From the NCBI RefSeq assembly GCF_019175285.1, contig NC_056529.1, positions 20,491,907-20,555,906 on the forward strand: DNA of 64,000 nucleotides, read 5' to 3'. The notes beneath the pieces are model-generated. The model was not told where the DNA came from. It ran no database searches and saw only the letters and a list, made by a program, of their open reading frames with translations. Made by a program: the position numbers and the translations under genes. The DNA is from Sceloporus undulatus (Eukaryota; Chordata; Lepidosauria; Squamata; Phrynosomatidae). Each line of letters begins with the position of its first letter. Positions within the stretch are counted from its first letter, which is position 1. Of the stretch, positions 12,340-26,100 are shown one piece after another.

Positions 12340-13179
12340 AAAGGTCTATTGTCCTGGAAGGTGGGACTTCCAGCGGTCAAGTTTAATTCCCATCCATCAA
12401 TACACAGAAAGGAGGCCATGAAGCAAATGTTAATGAGAATTACCTTCTAGTCATCCTGTTGCTACACAGGAACAACTCTGGATGGGAAGGAGAAAGGAAG
12501 AAAAACCCATGAAACGTGTGTTAACAGGTTTCTAGGGACCACACATCCATCTTAAATATGAGCTACTTGGTCCCGTTCTTTGTGGGGGTTAAGTAGTAAA
12601 GCAACATGGCAGCTACCAAGAGCAAAACCCAAAAAGGTTGGAGGACAACCTCCAAGCCTTTTCATTTTTAAGTTCACGAGAACCTACCGTTGCATACTGG
12701 ACCAGTAACAAAGCCTCTCCTAGATTCTACGTTCGCTCAACCAGAGCCAAGTTATCACAGAATCCTCCCATAAATACTACTTATGGATCATTTGCTTCCC
12801 AAGTCCTCTACAATCCCAGTCTCTGGAACCCACCTCCCCATAACCCACCCCTCAAACCCTAAATATTTACGGAACTACATTTCAACATTCTTTCTAGTAA
12901 GGAAAGCAACTCGGTTAGCATAGCCATCAGATACAATCGGAACATGCCAACTGATGGTTTTCTAGGCGGTACAAAGGCGAAGCAAGGCAAATGAAGGAAG
13001 CTGGATTTCGCTTTCGGCATCAAAGTTCGGCAATCCGACTGCCCAGCCAAAAACCTGCAAATTTCGGTCCTATCTCCCACATTGTGGCTGCTGTGTCGAT
13101 CCGGAGCACTGCTTCTTTACCCACGTACCAAAAAGTATTGGCTCAGGCTTGCTCAGAACAATCACGGCGTTTTTGCAAA
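12340..13179. other. Region just beyond the SLC7A5 poly(A) site
   Basis: No SINE or MITE and no convincing open frame. It could be an extended 3' UTR if a distal poly(A) site is used, but I see no strong minus-strand AATAAA here. Confidence 0.4.
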
Positions 13180-14048
13180 CACAGCAACATATAAAATGTT
13201 TATTGTTAGGTCATAACAGAATTAGGCTGGGAGTCTTTTAAAAGAAGAGACAAAAAAGTCTGAAAAATAAAAAAAAGTAGATCCCTAAAAAACAATAATG
13301 ATAATAATAATAAACAACTAAGACAATGTTTTAAAAGTTCATGTTGGGGCATCCAACTATTTCAGAATCAGAACTAGTTGATATCAAAGTAGGTCAATGA
13401 CAGATTCGTGCCTGTCACTTGTGGGAGTGCCCCTGTCCATTTGCACAAAGGAGTGTAAAGCTAAAGAAAACCTTGGCTTTTTTATTTTTCTCCTCCCAAG
13501 AAAACCCTGCATTGCCGGATGAATCAGTTCCATTGGATTTTCTGTTGTTGTGGTGTTTTTTTCCTGCAAAACCTGGAGGCAGCTCTATGGGAAGCAGGCG
13601 GCTCTTGGTGAACTTTTGGAAAGGAAAGCAAACTTCTGGAGGAGCAAAGCGGCGAACTAAATAAAAAGAGGACTGGTCAAGATCAGAGCTAAGAGTCTAT
13701 GCTCATAGCTGAGCATGGAAACCTAAATGTCCCTGTAGATTGTCTGGAGGCCTTTGGAGGCTCCCAGCAGAAGCTTCTCTTCTTGGGAGTAATTTTTAAC
13801 TTCTCCCTCCATCTCCATTTTGTCACAGCTGCCTGGATGGAGTGAAAGGCGGAAGCAAGGACTTTCCGGTGGCAAGGCGTCTAGGGACTGCTCTCTGCTC
13901 AATCCCCCGACTTTGATTTTAAAAACAAAAGCATAATGGAAAAACAACGGAGGAATCGGACAAACTCATGGGTTTTTGTTTTCTTCCGAAAAAGAATATT
14001 GTGCGTTGGCTTGAACCAAAAAATGTTGATGCTTCCCCCAGGTTTCCT
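13180..14048 (-). other. SLC7A5: SLC7A5 3' UTR (terminal exon)
   Basis: About 870 nt after the stop codon that hold no recognisable SINE or MITE, unlike most flanking sequence. That fits an exonic untranslated region. Reading the minus strand, the last 150 nt are U-rich with repeated TTATTATT and runs of T around 13260-13310, resembling an AU-rich stability element. Human SLC7A5 has a longer 3' UTR (about 3 kb), so a second, more distal polyadenylation site below 13180 is possible. The exact end is inferred. Confidence 0.65.
13198..13203 (-). terminator. SLC7A5: Polyadenylation signal AATAAA of SLC7A5
   Basis: A canonical AATAAA on the minus strand, followed within 15-35 nt by a GU-rich stretch (TGTTGCTGTGTTTGC). 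This is the best poly(A) site downstream of the stop codon. Cleavage would fall near 13180. Confidence 0.65.
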
Positions 14049-14104
14049 TTAAGACTCTTGGGGGACGACCTCCATCAGCTTCTGGCACAAGACTGTTGTG
14101 GACT
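14049..14104 (-). CDS. SLC7A5: SLC7A5 coding exon 10 (residues 484-501 and stop)
   Basis: 56 coding nt giving [18 protein letters not shown] and TAA (14051-14049). Acceptor CAACAG. The end matches the human C-terminus QKLMQVVPQET closely, which fixes the 3' end of the coding region. Confidence 0.95.
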
Positions 14105-17100
14105 CTGTTGGAGGAAAGGAAAATGAGATGAGCAAACTCTTATTCCAGAGGTCTTTTAATTAAGTGATTAATTAATTAACTAATTAATTAATAATTTTTG
14201 GGTGGGTTTTTCAGGCTACGTGACCATGTTCTAGAAGAGTTTATTCCTGACATTTCGCCAGCATCTGTAGCTGGCATCTTCAGAGAATAGTAGTAGTAGT
14301 AGTAGTAATAATAATAATAATAATAATAATAATTTTTATTTCTTACCCGCCTCTCCTTACGGCTCGAGGTAGGTTACGATATAGTCAAAACACATATTAA
14401 ATCGCATCTCTACACAATATTTGTATTACAATACGTAGGACGATAAGGAAATACAAAATTCACATTGAAAAATCATGATTTAAAAACTGCCTGGATAGGC
14501 CTGCAACGGAATGTGCAATTCCCTCAAAATAACTCTCCCAAGCGCTAGGTCTTTCCCATCGCATTTCCCAAAGGACAAAAGGAACATGGGTGTGCATATG
14601 TGTGTATGTGTATGTACAGGCTTTTTGCAACCAGATACATTGGACTGCAGCTTCCAGAATCCCCAATGGGCAGAGAAGTGATGCCTCTCCCTCCGTAGGG
14701 CTTTCACTCTTGACCATTTGGTTCGTGGCCCATTTCGCATCTCTTTCCTGCCTACGGCGGCACAATTGTTCTGTTCTGCACGCATGAGAGGGCAGGCGAA
14801 GGTTATGGTGGTTTACCCAAGACGGACTGAGGGCCGGCAGTTTCTAATTAATTAAGGTGTTTGCAAGATATTAATTCTGTCCTTCTTGGGATATTCCCTG
14901 GCTCACCCTTCCCTCCTGTCCGACCAAGTATTTTTCGGGTGAAAGAGGCTTGCAGAACAGCTGAGGGAATTAACATGCTAATCTGTCACCTGGCGGCTGT
15001 AGGAAAAATGGCTTTTCTAAGAACTGAGAGCAATACTTGGAAGAAGAAGAAAGGAGGGATGGAGAAGAGGAGAGACAGATTGTGTGTGTGTGTGTGTATG
15101 TAGACAGTCTCCTGGAGTTGAAGACGGGGGTGAAAACCTGTTTTTCCTCTCCTCCCAAGTAACACAAAGAGAGATAAAACCCTGGCACTTCTGCTTGTCT
15201 GCATTTCTAGGTCAGGCCCCTGTTGTTATTGTCGTTGCCTTGAACACCGGAAGGACAAAGGCTGGTGTTTAGTTATGGAGCTGCCATCCAACAAGATGTT
15301 TCTTCATTTTGGCTGCTCAGAGTTGCCGTTTTTGTTGGGTTATGGATTAAAGAAATCCAGGACAAGAGCATCTCAAAGGCTCCCGACGCCTGGTCTTGTG
15401 TAGACACAAGGGGATGACAAATGTGGTTGAAAAACCACATGCACCATCAATGCTTTTATATTCCCCCTTATGGAAGAACATTGCACATGGGTGTGTATGT
15501 GTATTCAAGTCACCTGTCAATTTATGGCAATCCCATGAATTTTTATAGGGTTTCTTTAGGCAAGGAATGCTTAAAGAGGTGGTTTTGCTAGTCCTTCCTC
15601 TGAAATAAAGCCTACAGCAGTCTCCTATCCAAGTACTAACCAGGGCTGAACCTGCTTAGCTTCCAAGATCAGATGGGAATCTAGTATCTTTTAGGGACAT
15701 CTGTACTGTGGTGATAATACCTACATTGTGTTATTATGTGCCTTCGAGTCGCCTGCTGGCTTATGGCAACCTCACAAATTTAATAGCTTTTTCTTAACCA
15801 AGGAATACTTCGAGGTGATTTTGCTAGTTCCTTCCTCTGAAAAATAACCTACATCTGGCTTTCATTGGCGGTCTACCATCCAAGTTCTAAGCAGGGCTGA
15901 CCCTGCTTAGCTTCCAAGATGAGACAAGATCTGGTGCCTTTGGCGTATTTCGGTTGCATTTTGTTTACCAACCAGACCTTGCATTTTGTACTTATTATTA
16001 TCATTATTATACTTTATTTATATAGCGCTGTAGATTTACACATTGGTAAATCTCTCCTCGCCCATATATTGTGCCTCATAATATTATAATCGCTGTATTC
16101 TAGGAGAGGTAAGATCAGAGATAAATATTCAATACAGCGTTTCCCCAAACATTAGGAAAATCGGATGAGCAGAATTTGGGACAGACAAGAAACTTTGCAC
16201 TTCAGGACTTATTCTTTGTGAAAAACACACACATGGCGGTTGCTTTGCACCGAAAACATTTTCTGCAGAGATACGCCTTTCCTGCGCCGAAAGCAAATGT
16301 CCTGTGCAGAAAACATGATTTCCTGCAATAAAAACATATGGCTTTCTGCACATGGATGAAGTGTCCACCAAAGATTTTCTACACCAAAATATTTTATAGA
16401 TTTCTCACAGAATAAATGACCAACTGAGAGCGGTCCTTGCAAGTCATACATTCTTTTGAGTTATACATCCTTACTCCAGGGAAGAAGATCAATAACTAAT
16501 CCATTCTTGCCTATGAGTAACATTTCTTTGCATCCCTCCTGTACTCACGTATGCCCTGAAGAAGCCACTCGGGTTTGTTTTGCCACCAGACGCCAATGAA
16601 GTAAATGGGGATCCCACTGAGGATGATGGCAAACCCAATGCCGCACTCCTTTGGGGTCATCCAGAAGGAGACGACGATAAGGAAGACGCAGGCAAGGATG
16701 AAGAAGACGGGCAGAATGAGATTAACCTGCTCATGGGAAAGAAAGAAATATTTAGGAATAAAAGCTTTGAGCCAACAAGGTTGAATAGATCAGAGAACTC
16801 AGATGATTTCCACCCTAAACAAAGCCCATTTTCAACGGGATCAAGTATGGCTTCTTCTAAATCAATGGTGAGAATCATGAGGGTCACCTATGGCTCTTGG
16901 AGACATCTTGTGCAGCCTTTGAGACTCCCAACTACCCCAAGGCATTCCTTCAAATGTTTCTTTTTTTGGAGGGTGGGAAAGAAAATCATGGCTTGCCAAG
17001 TACAGTCAGCCCTCCTTATCCATGGATTTTTTAATCCACGGATGCAAGCATCCACAGCTTGAAAATATTCCCCAAAAGTGTAAATTCCAAATAGCAAAAC

Positions 17101-20100
17101 GTATTTTCCATTTTATATAAGGGACACCATTTTGCTATGAAATTCTACATAATGGGAATTGAGCATCCACGGATTTTGTTATCCACGGCGGGTCCTGGAA
17201 CCAAACCCCATTGGATAACAAGGACCCACTGTAACACTGATCCAGTACAGATTTCAGTAAATAATTACATTTTGGGACGCCTCCCAGAGAAGGCCACCAA
17301 AGCCCCCGGAGGTGATGGGGAGTGACAGAACATGATTTCTGGTTGCGCAAAATGGTGGCTGCACTGACCCAACGTTGCAATCCAGATTGTAGTTCTAAAA
17401 CGGACCATTTCAGTCCCAAGAAGAAGGGATCCCAAGACGTCTTGACATCACAGTGTCCTCACCTTTATAGGCCTCTCCAGCTCTGGCTTCTTGTAACGCA
17501 ACCACAACATCCCGATGATAGCCAGGGCCACACAGAGCCAGTTGAAAAAGCTGAAAAAGTTGATGACCGAGAAAATGTCGTTGGAGAAGGCGTAGAGCAA
17601 AGTCATGATGCACTGGAGAGTGGAGATAAAAAAAATATGCCAACGAAAAATCATGAGTGAAGGCAACTGACCCAAACAGCTATTCTTTCTCCTTATTCCC
17701 ATGCCAAGAATTTGATTAACAAGATTAACAAAACATGGTCATTTTGAGCTGGGAGTCTATAGAGCCATAGAGTTACAAGAGACCCCAAGGGACATCCAAT
17801 CCAACCCCCTTGGGCTATGCAAGAAGACACAGTCAAAGCAGGGATGGAGACCAAGCAAAGATGCCTTTTGGGGTTAGTATTTGGTCTGTTTACTTCCAAT
17901 GCATAAAGAATGGGTAAATAATGTTCTCTAACTAATGGCAGGATGTCACAGAAACCTATAGGTGAAAGGTAAAAGAAGCGAAATCCATACAAAAAAAGTA
18001 TGCACCAGGGAAACACTGATGCATAAAAGGCTTTAGACCAGTGGTTTCCAAACTTTGGTCCTCCATGTGTTTTGGACTTCAGTGCCCAGAAGCCCCAGCT
18101 ACCTTGGATGAAGTTCAGGGATTCTGGGAGCAGAAGTCCAAAACATCTGCAGTTTGGGGATCACTGATTTAGACCTACCAGTTGGGATAATTAATTTATT
18201 GTTCTAAAACTGGGATATGATGTTACTTATATACTGGTTTTAACCTTATTTGTTATCCACCGTTACAAATACAGTTTCACATTTGCTCTCTGCTGCTTCA
18301 GACGGTACAACCAAAACCCCAATGAAAGCAAATCACAAAAAGGGGATTCCAACTGAAGATTAGGAACTACTCCCTGATGGGAAGAACCCTTGCAAGAATG
18401 GGAAAGACTCTTTGGAAAGCGGTGCATTTTCCAATTCTGAAGTAGGATGGATGCCTGTCGGGGATACTTCAACTATATGGACTCCAGTACTGGAGGGGTG
18501 GTGGACTAGTTGACCCTTGGGAATCCTCTTGCAACTTGATGCTTTCCATGATTCCAGAAAAGTTGCAGAAACCATGTGCAAGTCAGCAGGCGATCTGGCC
18601 CCGTATCTGTGACGGCTGCCAATTCCTCTCGCGTCAAAGCATGTCCCTGCTGTTATAAAAGCAGCAGCAGCAACTGGCAAAAGATCAATATATGGGGAAG
18701 CTGGGTGTGAACAGGATTAGAGTCTCCGTCACCACAGTCTCTAGAATGAACGTGGTATACTCTATGCAGATATAGTAAATGTTTTGGAATTGGAGATCCC
18801 CTACTCTCCTTCTTTTTCTTTTCCTAAGACTAACCTGCCCTCTTGATTTTCTTCTTATAAAGGAATCTCTAACAGCCTCTGCATTGCATATAAAGCAAAA
18901 GTCATGTCTGCAAATGTGTATAGACATTTACAAAGCTTCTGCAGACCTTGGTTTTTCAACCCATGCATCTGAAGACGTAGGTTCAAGTCCACAAAAGCTC
19001 AGGCTACCAACTTCTCTCTTTCAAGTTAGTCTCAAAGGTGCTGCAAGATCCCTTTGCAGACTGTTTTTAATGATTTATTCATAAAGAGAAAGTGACGCCA
19101 AATTTCAAGACAGCCAAAATGCGGGAGAAGACAGCTGTGAGTTTAAGGGATGATTTTTAAAATCTTCTCTGCTGCTGTGCCATCTGAAAACCAGGGATCT
19201 CAGCAAAACCCAATGGTAAAAGCCCTTGTAAGCTTTACTGCAACCTTTATGATAGCAAGCCGCAAAGGGAAGGCATCCTCCATCCTAAAATGGTGGATGC
19301 ATATGAGCAACTTTACTGAGCAGAAGTAATAATCATTTAGATAATAAGGGGTCTTAATCCCTGGTATAGGAGCGGGTGTTCCACCTTCAAAGACACACAC
19401 ACATACACACCAGTTTCCGTCTTACACAGCACATAAGGTAACTCAAATCATGAATGAAAACCAATTTCCTTCTTGTTACTTTGAATACTGTGTTTGAACA
19501 TGTTTTGCTGAGAAAGGCATCCATAGCTTTCATCTTATTCTCAAAGGGACCCATGATTCAGAGGTTAAGAACTGCTTGCTCAGATTCTAGCATAATCTAT
19601 GGTACTATTGCGTGAACATGTGCCTTCAAGTCATCTGTCGATTTATGGCCCCAACATGAATCCTGTAGGGTTTTTCTTAGGCTGCGTTTGACACCATTTT
19701 AACCACCATGGCTCAATGCAATGCGATGCAATTCTGGGATTTGTAATTTTGTGAGATATATAGCCTTCCCTGTCAGAGAGCTCTAAGGCCACAACAAACT
19801 ACAAATCCCAGCACCGGGCCATGGCAGTTAAAGTGGTATCAAACTAGATTATTTCTGCAGCACAGATGAAGCCTCAGGCAAGGAATATTCAGAGGTAGCT
19901 CTATCAGTTCCTTCCTCAGAAATATAAACTACAGTAGCTGGTATTCCTTGGTGGTCTCTCATCCAAGTACTAAACAGGGCTGACCGTGCTTAGCTTCTAA
20001 AGTCAGATGGGATCTTGTCCCTTTGGGATATTTAGGTCCTCTTTGTTACGTTGGAGTGTGTAAAAGAGCCCATATGATTTAATGGTTTGAGTGTTGAACT

Positions 20101-23100
20101 AGGACTCTGGAGACCAGGGTTCAAGTCTCCTCTCAACCGTGGAAACCCATACTCTCTCAGTCTCAGAGGAAGGCAATAAATAAACCTTGAAAGCCATCCT
20201 GATGTAATGTTTTGAATGTTGGGTCCAGGAGACCAGTGTGAGAATCTCTGCTCAGCCATGGAAATCCACTGGGTAACCTTCGACAGGCTACATATTCTCA
20301 GCCTCAGAGGAAAGCCATGACAAAACCTCCTCAGAATCAAATCCTGCTAAGGGTCGCTCTATGTCAGCTCTGACTTGAAAGCACATGAACAAAAATTATG
20401 ATGCTGATGTAGGCATCTTCCTTCTCCCCTCGTACCTCTACTGGACTTACTGGCCTATTTCTGATTTGTCTTTTGTCTTGTTACTGGGTGCATCAATAAA
20501 AAATATCCATTATTAATACTATGCCAATACTATGAAAAGAAAGATTTACACAATCCTTACTGTGAAGATGAGGGAAGGCACCGGCGTGAGGAGTCTGGGA
20601 TGGATCATGGAGAGTACAGATGGCAGGTGACCCTCCCGAGAGCCAACAAAGAACAGCCTGAAGGAAAGAACCGGCTGTCAATTCAAAGAGCTCTCTTTTA
20701 ATTTAAAACTGCTGAGTAGCTTATCAGAGGCCCAGATCTTATTATACACTTCTAACCCAGCAGCCAAGATTATAAACCTCCATACGCAGGGGTTACCTAG
20801 GAATTATATTATGCAGCCCTCGTGTTGAAGAGCCATGTTGTGCAATTGAACTACTAAGTTGGCCAATGTGCAATCCAATGCACAACCAAATGCACAAGCA
20901 CATCCATGTGCAATGCATGGCTGTACGCATTGCATGTATAACACTGCTTCTGCAACTTTGGAAATGAATGTGAATTTTATGGTACTGAATAAAAATATCC
21001 AACCGCTTCCATAGCGAAATTCAGACATGAATAAGACAGACATTATCAGGATTCATCAATGGTAGTTCATACTTATAGTTGCCCAGTTTTCCTGTGGCAA
21101 GAGATATTTCTGCTTACTCCCCCCTCTATCTGTAAAGACCCCCCCTTGCTCCATAAAAAATAAGCAAACTGGTGCCCCTTAGATTTTTGAAGTACAAGAC
21201 CCATAATCCCCAACAACTGGGCATGCTGGTTGGGACTGATGGATTCTGGCCAGCATAAGGCCAGGTTGCTCCAAGTTTGGTTTGAGGTACCGCATTATGC
21301 ACCCGACTGTCAACTGCCCCAAAAGAATCCACTTGGAGCTAGAAATGTACCTAGATGAAGTGAAAAGAGACCCATTGACGGAGCCAAAACACGACAACCC
21401 AACGAAGACAGGGATGATCCAAGACATGATGCCCAAGTGATAGTTCCCAAAGTCCTGTTAGTAAAAGAGGAGGAAAGAGACGGTCAAAAATTCACCTGGG
21501 AGGATGGCTAATAATAATAATAATAGTAGTACTAGTAATATGCATCTGAGGAAGTAGACTTCAGTCTATGAAAGTTCATGCTGCCAACTTCTTTCTTTCA
21601 GTCTCAAAGGTGCTACAAGATCCCTCTACATACTGGCCTTACCAGGGGAATCACAGGCAAAACAAGATGGCATCTAGAGTGTAACTAGTTATCTCGTCGA
21701 ACACAGTTTGATAACTAGTTAGGTTTCTATGTAGAGAGATCTTGTAGCACCTTTGAGACTAACTGAAAGAAGCTGGCAGCGTGAGCTTTCATAGACTACA
21801 GCCTACTTCCTCAGATGCATTTAGACTAGTTAGGTAACTAGTTATCTTGTAAAATGCAGCTTCCACATCCTGTAATTGGAATGCCTGGCTACCAGTTGCC
21901 TTGGTATTGTATTGCCTCGGAGGGAGAGAAGAACCACTGGACTTATTCCTTTCCCGCTGCCATTCCCTTCTCCCTTTGTGCCATGTCTTTTTTAGATTGT
22001 AAGCCTGAGGGCAGGGAAATGTCTAATTCACTATCCATAAGGCGCTCCGAGAGCCTTTCTGGCTAAAGAGTGGGGTGTAAATGCAGTATATAAATACTGT
22101 ATTATACTCATGTATAAGTCTAGAAATTTTAGTCAAAAAATTGAGCCCAAAAACCTGAGTCGACATATCCACGGAACAATGTGAATACTTTACATTAACT
22201 ATATAAAAAGGAACCATTGCCTGTTGAAAGACAAGCGTGTAATGTGACCTGAAACCACTGCTGCCTTCTACTCTCTCATCCATCCACTCTGTAGTACGAA
22301 CACAAATAGTTATGCCTGTTGGAATTTTGTACATTAGTTGGCATGGATTTCCTTAGATTCATTCTTCACATCCTTTGTCACATCAACTGTTTGGTTCCAA
22401 AACTTGCCCTTGACTTATACACGAGGTCAACTTATATACAGTAATAAAAATAAATATATTAGTATTTATCTTGCTTCTGTATGGTGTGCTCTTCCTACAG
22501 TAAAACCTGTTTAAAAAATAAAAAGGAGGGCAGCTCGCGTCAATGCTGCCAGAGTGCCTTTTTTGCAAGACGTCACTGTGGCAACAGATTGTGAGATAAC
22601 ACAGCCCTGTGGCGCTGCTTCCCATTCAAAACCAGAGGTTCCCCTCCTTCCGAGACTGGGCACATCATCCGGTCCATACCTCCCCATGCATCCAGCTCAT
22701 CATCATGTGAATGCCTGACTCAACCACAGAGACGGACGGACCTCTGAGATTGCGCACAGCTTGCTCAGCCAGCGCAACAGGGAGGAGGGATGAGCACAAA
22801 GGAGCAGGGAGCGTAATGTGAAGGGGGGAGAGATAACTATGTAGTCATGTAGATAAGGAGCTGTTTGGACCCGTTTCACTTTACCACGGCAACGGCTTCG
22901 GATGACAGCATCTCGTCCACCGACAGGGTGGTGAAGTAAGCCAGGTTGGTCAGCACATAAACCAAGGTGACAATGGGGAGAGAAATGATGATAGCCAGAG
23001 GCAGGTTTCTGAAGGAAGAAAAACAGGACTTGTTAACTCACGGCACGGCAATAGCAAGTAGCAACAGCAAGCAGGTAGCAAGGGATAGCAAGGGATGGAG

Positions 23101-26100
23101 TCACGTACTTTCAAAGCTGCATCTACACTGCAGAATTGATGCACTTAGACTCTGCTTTAACCTCCATGGCCCCATCCTGCGGCATCCAGGGATTTGTAGT
23201 TTGTTGCAACACCAGAGCCCTCTGTGAGGGAAGGCTAAATATCTCCCAAAATGACAAATCCTAGAATTCCTTAGAATGGAGCCAATATTAAGAGCTCAAT
23301 ATTAAGAGCATGATCCAATTCTCAAAGAAATGGGGGGTGGAGGCAGGGGTCAGGAAGACCATTTTTAACTCCAAAAGTCTGCCAGGGCCACTTGTGGAAA
23401 GGGTGCATGCAGGGAGCAGGCAACTACTGCATATACTCATGTATAAGTCTAGAAATTTAGGTTAAAAAATTGACCCAAAAGACCTGAGTTGACTTATCCA
23501 TGGGTCAATGTGAGTACTGTATCTTAACTTTTATTTAAAAGAAGGAACCATCCTCTGGTGAAAAGCAAGAGTATAATACGTGAAGCACTACTCTATTATC
23601 CATACAGCCTTAAGAGTAATGGTTATGGCTACTGGAATTTCCTAAGTTCTTTGACACTGTTTTGCTTTGCTTCATTCTTTAGATCCTTTGCTATATGCCC
23701 ATAAGTTTTACCACTGACTTATCCACTGGTCATAGCAAAATCCATAATTTTGGTCCCCAAACTTGTCTTCAACTTATACATCAAGAAAGAAAGAAAGAAA
23801 GAAAGACCTTTTGGAACTGTTGGAGCAGAAAACAGCAGCTGTATTTGACAAATTAATTTCAGCCAAAGTAAAAGAAGACTTTACAGGTTGTAAAAGTCTC
23901 CGGGTTGGATTACAAGTCGTAAAAAGGTCCAGGTTAGATGAACTAGGAAGCTTTGTAGTTTGAGCCAAGCCCCGTTGGGAAAAGACTCAGCCCTAGGGAA
24001 GGAGCAAAGCAAGGACATGTTCACAAACAGATCATTTGTTGCTTTCTTTGGGCACAGCAGCGGTGGGAATCATGCAGCCCTCCAGATGTAGCTGGACTTC
24101 AACTCCCAGCATCCCTCACCCTTGGCTAGGGATCATGCAATGATCCACAATGCTATGGAAATCTAGGATTTGTAGTTTAGTGAGACATTTAGCCTTCTCT
24201 GTCAGAGAGCTCTGGTGCCACAACAAACTACAGTTCCCTGAGTTCCATTGCATTGAGTGGTGTCAACCTGGATTATTTCTGCGGTGCGGATGCAGACAAA
24301 GACTTCCCTTCCATGGTACTGAAGAATTTGGTTTATAAAAACTCACCTGTAAGGATTAATCATCTCTTCTGTGACAAAATTCAAGTAATTCCTGCATTTT
24401 AAAAGAAAAAATAAGAAAGGGTAATTAAAAAAAATACAGTTAGAAATATACAAATATGGGCATTAAAACATAATTAAATTAATATTGCATTAAAAAATAC
24501 TTCCTCTGTGTAGTAAAATCCACAAAGCAATCCACCCACCAAGACAGCAAGGGGTGTATCCACACTATAGAGATAAAGCAGTTTGACACCACTTTAATTG
24601 CCATGACTCTGTCCTAAAAAATCCTGGGTTTTGTAGCTTGGTGAAGCACCAGAGTGATCTGACAGACCTGGATGAATATCTCTGAATATCTACAAAACTA
24701 CAAATCCCAGGATAGAATCATGCTGGTTAAAGTGGTGTCAAACTGCATTAATTCTGTAGTGCAGAAACCAGGAAGGTCTACTGTGTGATGTTCTTTTTAG
24801 TGCCTTTTTGGGCATCCAAGAGGAGTGCATGCCTGAAATTGTCTTCTAGGAATTGAGAAAATGGCTATATATTTAGCCAGATCAATGGTCCTTTTTGGGT
24901 CTCATCCTAGGAGAACAATGTGATTATAAATAAAATACAATCGATTCACTAGCAAACAGGGGAAGGGGTGAAAGAGGGATGACAATTTCTCTCTTTCTGG
25001 CCCGTGGGACTTACCAGCCTCCGTAGGCAAAAAGACCGCTATACAAGGCCAGGACGATGTTCCCAACATCTGTGTTTGTGCCTTCAAAGGAGTGTTCGGG
25101 GCTTAGGTTCGGAACATCATCTGTATGGAATGAACAAAAGCACAGAAAAAGGACAAGGTGTTCAAACATAGCCCTTTTCCAACGCTGAACAACAGTAAAA
25201 ATCCATTGGGGCTCTTCTGCACAACACAATTATTCCACTATGGCTGCATCCGCACTGCAGAAATAATCCAGTCTGTCCCTATTTTAACTGTCATGGCTCA
25301 ATGCTATGTAGTTTCATGAGATATTGAGCCTTCTCTGTCAAGAGACCTGTGGTGCCAAGCCGAACTGCAACTCTCAGGATTTCGTAGCACTGAACCATGG
25401 CAGTCAAGGCGGTGTCAAACTGCATTCATTCTGCAGTGCAGATGCAGCCTGTGATTTCATAAAAATAAAACTTAAAACCCCTCTCCTTGCCCTAGAACAG
25501 GTACAGTTCTCCCAATCCTTGACCAGGAGCCAGTCGTAATACTGTACTTCCAAAGGTGACTTGGCCGCTGGGGTTAAAAAGCCAGTTCACATGACAAAAG
25601 TTGGCATAAGGAGAAAAGAAATTAAGCCGGTCTGTGCCAGGATCTGTGCCACGAGTCGAAACAAGACGCGCACGCGCTGGCTTCAGCAGCCATGTGCCAA
25701 GCTCAGGATGTACCACTGCAAAGTGCCAGAAGTTAGCCAACACATCACGTCTGGATTTCATGCGCAACAGTCACAACCAGCTGCCTGCCAATATGTGCCG
25801 TCCTATCCCACTTTAACCACTATGTCTCTATCCTATAGAATTATGGGATTTCTAGTTTGGTGAGGGTACTCACGACTCCCGGCTAAACTGAGGCCGAAAT
25901 TTAAATCTTATTCTCTTTTTAAACAATTGAACTGTTTTAATTTTGCATCAGTTTAATTCTATTTCAATCATCACTTTTGTGATTTTTTAATTGTATTTTT
26001 CTAAGTTTTCAGTTGGACATTTTTAGACTGTAAGCTGCTTTGGGTCCCAATTTTGCAAGGGCTTTTAGGAAACTAGCAAAGTGCGCTCCTTGCCAAAGGG

